39,453 nucleotides of DNA from Collinsella sp. (GTDB taxonomy: Bacteria; Actinomycetota; Coriobacteriia; Coriobacteriales; Coriobacteriaceae). Positions 32,477-39,453 of the stretch are shown here, piece after piece. Numbering within the stretch: the first letter of the stretch is position 1; each line of letters begins with the position of its first letter. The stretch lies in contig DXML01000018.1 in NCBI GenBank assembly GCA_019414205.1, positions 1 through 39,453 of the forward strand, in the 5' to 3' direction. The notes under the pieces were generated by a model. That model was not told the DNA's origin, did no database searches, and saw nothing but the letters and a program-made list of their open reading frames with translations. Both the position numbers and the translations under genes were made by a program.

Positions 32477-34861
32477 CTACAGCGTCATGTTTGGATCGGC
32501 GTCGACGTCGAACGGCGAGATTTCTCCTCGGTCGAATTTACGGCGGGCAACCTCTGCGATCATGGCTGCGTTATCGGTGCACGCCGAAAGCGGTGGCACC
32601 GTTACGCGGATCCCCTGACGCCCAAGCTTCTTGATCATCATCTCGCGCAGATGCGGATTAGCCGAGACGCCGCCGCCGATGCAGTATTCCTTGCATCCGG
32701 TGGCATGCAGGGCGTTTTTGGCCTTCTTGTACTGAACGTCAAAGACGGCTGCCTCAAACGAAGCCGCCAGATCGGGCAGGTGAATCGTGCGCCCGGCCTT
32801 GGTCTCCTGCTCGATGTAGAGCGTCACCGCCGTCTTGAGGCCCGAAAGCGAGAAGCGATAGTCCCCCCTGCTGTTAAGCGCGCGAGGAAAATCGATCGCG
32901 CGGGGATTGCCCGTCTCGGCCAGCTTGGAGATGATGGGGCCACCGGGATAGCCCAGACCCAACGCCTTGGCTACCTTGTCGAAGGCCTCGCCCACAGCAT
33001 CGTCGAGCGTCTCACCAAGTACCTCGTAGTCGCCCCATGCCTTCACGTGCACGAGCATGGTGTGCCCGCCCGAGACAAGCGTAAAGATAAACGGGGGCTT
33101 GAGGTCGGGCTGCGCCAACAGGTTGGCAAACAGGTGGCCCTCCAGATGATTGACGCACACGAGCGGCTTGCCGGCAGCATACGCAAAGCCCTTGGCAAAG
33201 GCGACGCCCACCACCAGGGCGCCCACCAGGCCCGGACCCTGTGTCACGCCCACGGCGGCAAGCTCACTTGGTGTAATGGCTCCGCCCGTAAGGCCCAGCG
33301 ACGCTGCGGCGTCCTCGAGTGCCGCATCCACGACACTCACAATCACCTCGACGTGCTTGCGCGAGGCGATCTCGGGCACCACGCCGCCAAAGCGTGCATG
33401 AAAATCAATCTGCGTCGACACCTGGTTGGCCAGCATATTGCCATCCGCATCGATAATCGCCACCGCCGTCTCGTCGCAGGAGCTCTCGATAGCGAGCACT
33501 AGGCGGCGACGCTCAATCTCGACACGTTCCTCGGCAGAGCGCCCAGGCGCAGGCAGCGGCCATACGCGCTGCTCTGCCGCCGTCGGCTCGGGCGAGGCAT
33601 TGTCGACCGGAAGCACCAGGGGCAGCGGAGCCGTCATGACGATGGCATCCTTGCCGGCACCATAGTAGCCGCGGCGCCGTCCTGCCTCGGTAAAGCCCAG
33701 AGCGTTATAAAGCGCGATCGCTCCCTCGTTGCCGTCCTCGACCTCGAGCGAAGCCGTGGTGCAGCCGAGCATCTGGGCATCATAGCTCACATGCGACAGC
33801 AGCTTGCGGGCAATGCCCTCACGGCGATGTGCCGGGTCGACGGCGACATCCAGAATCTGCACATCACCGTCCACGACCATACCGCCGGCAAGGCCCAGCA
33901 GCTTGCCGTCGTCGTGTGCCACCCACCAACTACGCGGCGCAGCGACGTCCTCGCCCAGTTCGGACAGGAACATGCCCGGCGTCCATGCCTTGTGTCCGGC
34001 ACCTTCAAAGCAGGCGGCCTCTAGCGCGCTCGCGCCCTCGGCATCCGCCGCGCCCATGGGACGGAACTGCAGATGACGACCGGCGAGCTCATCGGCAACG
34101 CCCGTAATTTCGCTCTGTGCACTCTCAGCAAGACCAAGACGCTTGCGCTCATTTTCCTCGGCATCCGAAAGGCGCGTGTAAATCGGCAGGACGCGAGCCG
34201 GATCGCCGTCACCCGCAGCGTGCGCGAGCAGCAAGCCCTCGCCCGAAGGCCACCACAGGTCGCGCTCCACGCAGCGGGCGGTCTCGTCCTCACCCAGCAG
34301 CCTGCCATAGCGCACGAGACCGTCACCGGTCAGCTGAACCTGGTCCCAGTCCGCTGCTCGGCGCCACTCATCGAGCGCCACGGCGGCCTTGACCACGTGT
34401 TCGCGCTCAAATTGACGCTCGGGACCCTCATCGACCAGCATATACAGCGCCGGATATACCTCACCGCGCATAGCATCGGCCAAGATACCAAGCTTGCCGC
34501 GCACGCCAGCCTTCCACGCCGTCCAAGCGCAAGCGTCGAGCGTCGACACGCCCAGCAGCGGAACATTGGCACCGCGCGCGAGGCCCTTGGCAGTGGAGAT
34601 GCCGATGCGCACACCCGTAAAGGACCCCGGGCCGCGGCCGACCACATAGCAACCAACATCGCTGCGATCCAGACCGGCTTGAGCCAGCACGCCATCAACG
34701 GTATTCACGAGCTCAACGTTGGCGTGACGGCGACACATGTGGTCGCCACTCACGAGCTTCGTCTCGCCCGTCTGCCCATCAATCCAGCTTGCCGCGCAGG
34801 CAAGCATGTCGGTCGAGGTATCGAGCGCCACCACCAGCGCGTTGTCGTTATGCAAGCTCAT
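32477..34861 (-). CDS. TsaB-RimI-TsaD triple fusion (tRNA t6A synthesis and S18 acetyltransferase)
   Basis: This 794-residue protein unites three enzymes. Residues about 1-225 are TsaB (VVALDTSTDML, VVGRGPGSFTGVRIGISTAK). Residues about 265-415 are a GNAT domain of RimI type (VDPAHRREGIARKLLSHVSY, EDGNEGAIALYNALGF). Residues about 455-794 are TsaD (LAIESSCDETAVAII, metal-binding VNHLEGHLFANLL, VSGGHTML, GGGVSANPHLRE). TsaB and TsaD with TsaE make N6-threonylcarbamoyladenosine at tRNA position 37; RimI acetylates ribosomal protein S18. I chose ATG at 34861, which overlaps tsaE by 14 nt; an in-frame TTG 6 codons earlier is less likely. All three domains keep their key residues. Confidence 0.95.
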   Translation of the reverse strand: MSLHNDNALVVALDTSTDMLACAASWIDGQTGETKLVSGDHMCRRHANVELVNTVDGVLAQAGLDRSDVGCYVVGRGPGSFTGVRIGISTAKGLARGANVPLLGVSTLDACAWTAWKAGVRGKLGILADAMRGEVYPALYMLVDEGPERQFEREHVVKAAVALDEWRRAADWDQVQLTGDGLVRYGRLLGEDETARCVERDLWWPSGEGLLLAHAAGDGDPARVLPIYTRLSDAEENERKRLGLAESAQSEITGVADELAGRHLQFRPMGAADAEGASALEAACFEGAGHKAWTPGMFLSELGEDVAAPRSWWVAHDDGKLLGLAGGMVVDGDVQILDVAVDPAHRREGIARKLLSHVSYDAQMLGCTTASLEVEDGNEGAIALYNALGFTEAGRRRGYYGAGKDAIVMTAPLPLVLPVDNASPEPTAAEQRVWPLPAPGRSAEERVEIERRRLVLAIESSCDETAVAIIDADGNMLANQVSTQIDFHARFGGVVPEIASRKHVEVIVSVVDAALEDAAASLGLTGGAITPSELAAVGVTQGPGLVGALVVGVAFAKGFAYAAGKPLVCVNHLEGHLFANLLAQPDLKPPFIFTLVSGGHTMLVHVKAWGDYEVLGETLDDAVGEAFDKVAKALGLGYPGGPIISKLAETGNPRAIDFPRALNSRGDYRFSLSGLKTAVTLYIEQETKAGRTIHLPDLAASFEAAVFDVQYKKAKNALHATGCKEYCIGGGVSANPHLREMMIKKLGRQGIRVTVPPLSACTDNAAMIAEVARRKFDRGEISPFDVDADPNMTL

Positions 34862-35354
34862 CTTGTACAGCCTTATCAATCAAATGGGAAAGCTCCATTG
34901 CGCGGTCACCGTGCGCCTCAAGCGTTATCGTTCGCACATCGCTGTCGCCCTCATCACGCTTGAGCGTCACCGAAAGATACTCATCCGTCAGCTCGTCCTG
35001 GAATTGTTCGCCCCATTCCAGCAGGCAAGCACCCTCATAGCCCAGCACATCGAAAATGCCCGTATCCTCGAGCTCGTAGGCATGCTCCAGGCGGTATAGA
35101 TCAAAGTGAAACAGCGGAATACGACCTTGATCATGAACGGCCATGAGCGCAAACGTAGGACTCGTAACCATATGCCCATCGCCCAGCCCGCGCGAGACGC
35201 CCTTGGTAAAGTGAGTTTTGCCCACTCCCAGGCCACCGGTCAGGATGAGCACATCTCCGTCCTCAAGGCACGGTGCAATTAGCTCGCCAAAGTACTCCGT
35301 ATCGGCAGCGCAAGTCGTTTTGTAAGTACCTACCCCCAGGCGCTCCAGGGACAT
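34848..35354 (-). CDS. tsaE: tRNA t6A synthesis ATPase TsaE
   Basis: This 168-residue P-loop protein drives the TsaB-TsaD cycle. Walker A is ILTGGLGVGKTHFTKGV, and TSPTFALMAVHD, FHFDLYRLEHAYEL and LLEWGEQF are conserved blocks of the family. AAGGAG lies 6 nt before the ATG. The stop overlaps the start of the TsaB-RimI-TsaD gene, indicating coupled translation of the complete t6A module. It lies 12 nt after the uracil-DNA glycosylase gene. Confidence 0.95.
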   Translation of the reverse strand: MSLERLGVGTYKTTCAADTEYFGELIAPCLEDGDVLILTGGLGVGKTHFTKGVSRGLGDGHMVTSPTFALMAVHDQGRIPLFHFDLYRLEHAYELEDTGIFDVLGYEGACLLEWGEQFQDELTDEYLSVTLKRDEGDSDVRTITLEAHGDRAMELSHLIDKAVQDELA

Positions 35355-35366
35355 ATATGCTCCTTA

Positions 35367-35987
35367 TTATTCCGAGGCGTCCTCTGGTGCGGGATGTCGC
35401 CCCAGATAGTCGCCCAGCATCTTAAAGTCTTCCTCCAGCAGCTCCTGCCACGCTGGATTGCGTAGCGCTGCTGCCGGATGGAAAGTGGGCATCACCACAA
35501 AGTGCCCCATCTGATGGAACCTGCCGCGCAGCTTGGTAATGCCGATCTCGGTCTTGAGCACAAAGTGCGTTGCGGGGTTGCCGAGCGTCACGATGATATC
35601 GGGCCAGATGTTTCGAATCTGCTCGCGCAAAAACGGTGAGCAAGCCAGCACTTCCTCGGGGCGCGGATTGCGGTTTCCCGGCGGGCGGCACTTAAGCACG
35701 TTGGCAATGTAGACGTCTTCGCGTTTGAGCCCCGCCAGCGACAAAATGCCGTTGAGGTCCTCGCCTGCCGCCCCCACAAAGGGCTCGCCCTGCAAATCCT
35801 CATTACGGCCCGGCGCCTCGCCAATAAACATCACGCGAGCGCGGGGGTTTCCCACGCCAAACACGATGTTGTGGCGCGACTGGTAAAGCTGGCAAAGGTG
35901 ACACTCGCCCAGAACGGCCTCGATCTCCTCGAGTGCGACCTCACGCGGCGCCTGATGGCTATGGCCGGGAATGTGCATGACGCCCAT
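35367..35987 (-). CDS. Uracil-DNA glycosylase, family 4 (Fe-S)
   Basis: This 206-residue DNA repair enzyme removes uracil. The iron-sulphur cysteines appear in ECHLCQLY, in VLKCRPPGNRNPRPEE and ACSPFL. Motif 1 is FIGEAPGRNEDLQGEPFVG and motif 3 is PTFHPAAALRN. AGGAG lies 5 nt before the ATG at 35987. It follows alr by 8 nt, within a tight operon. No functional link to cell-wall or t6A genes is implied beyond shared transcription. Confidence 0.95.
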   Translation of the reverse strand: MGVMHIPGHSHQAPREVALEEIEAVLGECHLCQLYQSRHNIVFGVGNPRARVMFIGEAPGRNEDLQGEPFVGAAGEDLNGILSLAGLKREDVYIANVLKCRPPGNRNPRPEEVLACSPFLREQIRNIWPDIIVTLGNPATHFVLKTEIGITKLRGRFHQMGHFVVMPTFHPAAALRNPAWQELLEEDFKMLGDYLGRHPAPEDASE

Positions 35988-35995
35988 AGCGACTC

Positions 35996-37141
35996 CTACA
36001 CGTAGACTTTATCGAGACGCATACCAAAGCCGCAAGCGACCTCGTAGTTAATCGTGCCGCGTAGGCGCGCCATCTCGTCCATGGTAATCTCGGCATCTCC
36101 ATCGCGGCCGACAATGATCATCTCGTCACCATACTCGGCCTCGGGAATCTCATGCGCCGGGTTGGACTGAATGGCGACCATAAACTGGTCCATGCAGATA
36201 TTGCCCACCTGACGCACACGCTCGCCGCGATACAGCACGTCCATACGATTGGAAAGCGTACGCGAAAGGCCATCGGCATAACCGATCGGAAGGGTGCAGA
36301 TCTGAACGCGCGTGCGCGGTACGCGGTAGGTAAAGCCGTAGCCCACGCCCTCGCCCATCGCAGGATGCGCCACGCGTGTCACACGCGCGTGGACGCTCAT
36401 GACGGGATCAAGCTGCATCACGCGACCACTCAGCTCACATGGCTGCAGACCATACAAACCGATGCCGGCACGAATCATGTCAAAGTGCATTGAAGAATCG
36501 AGCATCGAGGATGGCGTATTGGCACAATGCACGATACCGCATTCAAAACCTGCGTCCTTAATGGCCTGAACGGCCTCGGTAAAACGCTGGCACTGCAGCT
36601 TGTAGTCCCAACCCGAAGGTTCATCGGCCGTGGCAAAGTGCGTAAATACGCCGTCGCACTGAATACCGCGATGGAAGCTGATGCCGCGGACAAAGTCGAG
36701 CACCTGCGTGTAATGTACGCCAATGCGGTTCATGCCCGTCTCGATGGCAAGATGGTACTTGCCCACCTTGCCCGCCGCGACGGCGCATTCGCCATACGCA
36801 AGAGCAAAATCGGACGTATAGACCGAGGGCATGATATCGAATTCGAGCAATGCAGGAATAGCCTCGATAGGCGGCTCGCTTAGAATCAGGACGGGCTTAG
36901 TAATCCCGCCCTGACGGAGCCCAACGCCCTCGTTAACCGTCGCCACGGCAAACATGTCGGCACCGGCCGAATACATGATCTTGGCACACTCAACAGCTCC
37001 ATGACCATAAGCATCGGCCTTGACCACGCAGCACAGGCGCTGACGCGGATTCAACAAGTTCTTATAGGCCCTCGTGTTGCGACGGAGCGCCCCGCGGTCG
37101 ATCTCGACCCAGGACCAGCGCGTCAAATCGGCTTTATTCAT
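35996..37141 (-). CDS. alr: Alanine racemase
   Basis: This 381-residue PLP enzyme converts L-alanine to D-alanine for peptidoglycan. The PLP lysine is Lys41 in CVVKADAYGHGAVEC, and the second catalytic base is the tyrosine in GVGYGFTYRVPRTR. NICMDQFMV is the usual substrate-binding segment. It starts 2 nt after the stop of the NAD(P)HX repair gene. Confidence 0.96.
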   Translation of the reverse strand: MNKADLTRWSWVEIDRGALRRNTRAYKNLLNPRQRLCCVVKADAYGHGAVECAKIMYSAGADMFAVATVNEGVGLRQGGITKPVLILSEPPIEAIPALLEFDIMPSVYTSDFALAYGECAVAAGKVGKYHLAIETGMNRIGVHYTQVLDFVRGISFHRGIQCDGVFTHFATADEPSGWDYKLQCQRFTEAVQAIKDAGFECGIVHCANTPSSMLDSSMHFDMIRAGIGLYGLQPCELSGRVMQLDPVMSVHARVTRVAHPAMGEGVGYGFTYRVPRTRVQICTLPIGYADGLSRTLSNRMDVLYRGERVRQVGNICMDQFMVAIQSNPAHEIPEAEYGDEMIIVGRDGDAEITMDEMARLRGTINYEVACGFGMRLDKVYV

Positions 37142-37143
37142 GA

Positions 37144-38760
37144 TTAGTCATCCGACCCTTCGTCCATGATTCCCAGATCTTCGAGCGCATCCTTTGCCGC
37201 CAGCTCCATGGCAGGACCGATCAAGTCGATAAGATCGGTCGCGATAACGCTCTTCTCACCATACTCCGTCGCCGCGGCAAAACCGGCGTAGCTGTGAAGT
37301 GCGACGGCGTACGAATACAGCAGCTCCCAACGATCCATCTCGTCGCGCATGGTGGCAAGCGTGCCGGCCAAAATACCCGCGAGAACATCACCCGAACCGG
37401 CAGTTGCCAGAGAAGCCGGACCCGAGAGTGGCAGCAGCACGCGCTCAACGCCACAGATAGCCGTCGTCGGCCCCTTGGCTATGACCACCAGATTGTCGGA
37501 GCCTGCAGCCCAGACAACCTTCTGCGCGGCCGCAATCGCGGTACCAAGGTCGTTCACCTCGTCACCGGCAACCAGGCGCGAAAGCTCACGATAGTGCGGC
37601 GTCATAACCAACGGCTGCTCGCGGCGATACATCTCGGGGTTACTATCAATACCGTCAATGGCAATCTTAGCAAGGCAGTTGAGTGCATCGGCGTCCAAAA
37701 TTAGCGGTACATCAAGCTCGAGCAAGCCCGAAACCACCTGCATAGCGCCGGCAGACGTCGTCATACCGGGACCGCACAGCACGCAGCTGTACTTCTTTGC
37801 GATCTCGCACACCGTCATGCGCGCAGCGGCGCCAAAGGAGCCGCGGGAATCAGACGGAATAGCAAAGACCGGAATCGAAGGAAGTGCCATGCGAATGAGA
37901 TTGGCGCAGGCGTCAGGAGCCGCGACTGCCACGTAACCAGCACCCGCGCGAGCTGCAGACTTGGCCGCCATAATGGCAGCACCAGGATATTGCGCAGATC
38001 CGGCGACAATAAGCACGGAGCCACGGGAATACTTATCGATATTCGATGGTAGCGGAGCAAAGTAATCAACTAAGTCACCGGGCTCGACAATCTCGGCGGC
38101 GTGGTCGACATCATCGATGACCTCGTCAAGACGGTCGTAAAGATTGCCGCAGATCAAATCGCCAGCATACTCAGGACCATCAGCGCTATACAGACCAATC
38201 TTGGGCGCAATCATCGTCACCGTGCGCTCGGCACGAATGCAGTCGTCATCAACAACGCCCGTCTCTGCATTCAGGCCCGAGGGGACATCAATGGATACGA
38301 CACAATCGGCGCATTCATTGACCGTAGGAATCCAAATGGAGAACGGCGCACGCAGATTCCCGTGGAAACCGGTACCAAAAATGGCATCGACAACAACATC
38401 GGCCTTATCGATCAAAACCTCGAGTTCATCACGCGAGGGGCCGACGCAAACGTGCACATCGCGGCCGGCAGTTCGACGAGCAACATGACGTGCCAGAGCA
38501 GCAGGAATCTCATCCGGCTCAACCGGAGAAACGATATCCACGTCCACACCCTTGTGGCTCAAGATATCGGCGGCAACCCAACCGTCGCCGCCATTATTAC
38601 CAAAACCGACCAGAACGAGAACCCGATCGGGATTGAGCTTCAAGACCTCGTTGGCGGCAAACTCACCCGCTAGCTCCATAAGCTCGGCCTTCGAAGTCCC
38701 TTCGCGTTCGATGATATCCTCGAGACGAACGACTTCTTCGGTACTCAAAACCGGTTTCAT
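37144..38760 (-). CDS. Bifunctional NAD(P)H-hydrate epimerase/dehydratase
   Basis: This 538-residue protein repairs hydrated NADH and NADPH. The N-terminal YjeF/NnrE epimerase domain (about 1-215) shows LVGFGNNGGDGWVAADIL and VDAIFGTGFHGNL. The C-terminal NnrD dehydratase (about 230-525) shows SVLIVAGSAQYPGAAIMAAK, CGPGMTTSAGAM and the nucleotide-binding ATAGSGDVLAGILAGTLA. The start directly abuts the acpS stop (TAG then ATG), so translation is coupled. It lies 2 nt before alr, a neighbour order common in bacteria. Confidence 0.96.
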   Translation of the reverse strand: MKPVLSTEEVVRLEDIIEREGTSKAELMELAGEFAANEVLKLNPDRVLVLVGFGNNGGDGWVAADILSHKGVDVDIVSPVEPDEIPAALARHVARRTAGRDVHVCVGPSRDELEVLIDKADVVVDAIFGTGFHGNLRAPFSIWIPTVNECADCVVSIDVPSGLNAETGVVDDDCIRAERTVTMIAPKIGLYSADGPEYAGDLICGNLYDRLDEVIDDVDHAAEIVEPGDLVDYFAPLPSNIDKYSRGSVLIVAGSAQYPGAAIMAAKSAARAGAGYVAVAAPDACANLIRMALPSIPVFAIPSDSRGSFGAAARMTVCEIAKKYSCVLCGPGMTTSAGAMQVVSGLLELDVPLILDADALNCLAKIAIDGIDSNPEMYRREQPLVMTPHYRELSRLVAGDEVNDLGTAIAAAQKVVWAAGSDNLVVIAKGPTTAICGVERVLLPLSGPASLATAGSGDVLAGILAGTLATMRDEMDRWELLYSYAVALHSYAGFAAATEYGEKSVIATDLIDLIGPAMELAAKDALEDLGIMDEGSDD

Positions 38761-39300
38761 CTATGCTCCTAGCGTATCTTGCGAAGCATCGCCCAAGTGC
38801 TCCGTCAATGCTGAATTCTGCAGCTGCTCAAGCTCATCTAAAACAGAGCGAGCCTCTTTAAATGTCTGCGCAACGCGTTTCTTGTTGCTCACCTTTTCCT
38901 CTTTTGGCTTAGGCCGAGCATCTTCGGTAATCGCGATGGCATTCGCAACGGCCAAGTCTCCCGTAAGCGTAATGGAAAGAGCGACCTCAACAACACCCAG
39001 TTCTTGAGCGATCTCGAGAGCACGGCCCGAAAGCAGCGCCTTCGGTTTGCCGAGTTTATCACGCGTTACCGAAACATCCTTGCGACCCACGCCTTGACTA
39101 AAACCCGTGCCGAGAGCTTTAAGCACCGCCTCGCGCGAAGCAAAGCGGCTCGCATAGTGAGCAGCGGGACGCGATGATGCATCGCAATACGCACGCTCTT
39201 CTTCGGTAAACACACGCCGAGCAAACGACGGCGTCTTTTCAAGAATAGATTTCATGCGGGAAATCTCGACGATATCAACGCCGATACCAGCTTCAGCCAT
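38761..39300 (-). CDS. acpS: Holo-ACP synthase with C-terminal extension
   Basis: This enzyme attaches phosphopantetheine to acyl carrier protein for fatty acid synthesis. The N-terminus MAEAGIGVDIVEISRMKS has the Mg-binding aspartate, and HYASRFASREAVLKALGTGF has the second metal-binding glutamate. The core of about 125 residues is normal. It is followed by some 55 extra residues, Lys/Glu-rich (ARPKPKEEKVSNKKRVAQTF), probably helical. I chose ATG at 39300 with GGAGGTG upstream; a start 4 codons earlier lacks a site. First gene of the operon acpS-nnr-alr-udg-tsaE-tsaB/rimI/tsaD. Confidence 0.92.
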   Translation of the reverse strand: MAEAGIGVDIVEISRMKSILEKTPSFARRVFTEEERAYCDASSRPAAHYASRFASREAVLKALGTGFSQGVGRKDVSVTRDKLGKPKALLSGRALEIAQELGVVEVALSITLTGDLAVANAIAITEDARPKPKEEKVSNKKRVAQTFKEARSVLDELEQLQNSALTEHLGDASQDTLGA

Positions 39301-39329
39301 GTTCACCTCCATATTGCACAGACTAAGCT

Positions 39330-39359
39330 ATTGTAGCCCGTTCACAGAAGATGCGACAA
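39330..39359 (-). promoter_or_regulatory. Promoter of the acpS operon
   Basis: TTGTCG (39354-39359), an 18-nt spacer and TACAAT (39330-39335) on the minus strand. Transcription would start near 39323, about 20 nt before the acpS start codon. Confidence 0.65.
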
Positions 39360-39408
39360 ACGAGGGTTATAAAACACAGCTACTATGTGAGACAAAAGCC
39401 CGTAAACG

Positions 39409-39441
39409 CAAAAAAGGGGGAGGCCGCGAGGCCTCCCCCTT
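39409..39441 (-). terminator. Terminator of an upstream gene outside the window
   Basis: AAGGGGGAGGC (39414-39424) and GCCTCCCCCTT (39431-39441) form an 11-bp stem, with a poly-T run on the minus strand after it. It would end a leftward gene lying beyond the right edge and insulate the acpS promoter. Confidence 0.85.
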
Positions 39442-39453
39442 CTCAGTTCGATG

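Overview
The window reads as a chromosomal segment of a GC-rich, low-oxygen gut actinobacterium of the Coriobacteriia; a Collinsella-like organism is my inference, not a sequence match. The pointers are the mix of PTS, GntR and UTRA genes, a glycogen/maltodextrin block, Tat-type lipoprotein signals, a TsaB-RimI-TsaD fusion and a CwlM-like pseudo-amidase. Almost every gene is intact and has a clear ribosome binding site.

Region 1 (1-6078, minus strand) is a catabolic operon. It has a small unknown gene, two tandem GntR/UTRA regulators, two SIS-domain proteins of the GfrE/FrlB deglycase type and a mannose-family PTS (EIIA, EIIB, and EIIC running off the left edge). The layout resembles the Salmonella gfr system for glycated lysines. 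Region 2 (6267-9349) holds a LacI regulator and murB. The murB 3' end carries an islet bounded by a 31-bp direct repeat.

Region 3 (9206-16004) holds a secreted coiled-coil/CHAP hydrolase, galE, malQ and glgP. Region 4 (16074-24526) holds a sixfold alternating repeat array, a complete carbohydrate ABC importer (ATPase, two permeases, Tat-type lipoprotein), a TreR-like regulator and a divergent gene that fuses an alpha-glucoside-type PTS EIICB to a HAD phosphatase. Together these suggest import and cytoplasmic turnover of alpha-glucans.

Region 5 (24642-29877) has a polyprenyl synthase, a CwlM-like protein, tRNA-Gln and a gene-free kilobase packed with tRNA fragments, a bistable hairpin and a MITE-like element. 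It ends with a gene whose C-terminus looks like the JetD Toprim domain. Region 6 (30061-39300, minus strand) has cstA behind a leader that looks like a branched-chain amino acid attenuator, then the acpS-nnr-alr-udg-tsaE-tsaB/rimI/tsaD operon.

The most novel signals are: (a) three copies of a roughly 135-nt nested hairpin element with a conserved head and locus-specific, self-complementary arms, each placed just after the stop codon of a gene; (b) the cstA attenuator with an Ile/Val-rich leader peptide; (c) the PTS-HAD fusion; (d) the regularly spaced alternating repeat array; (e) the murB islet.
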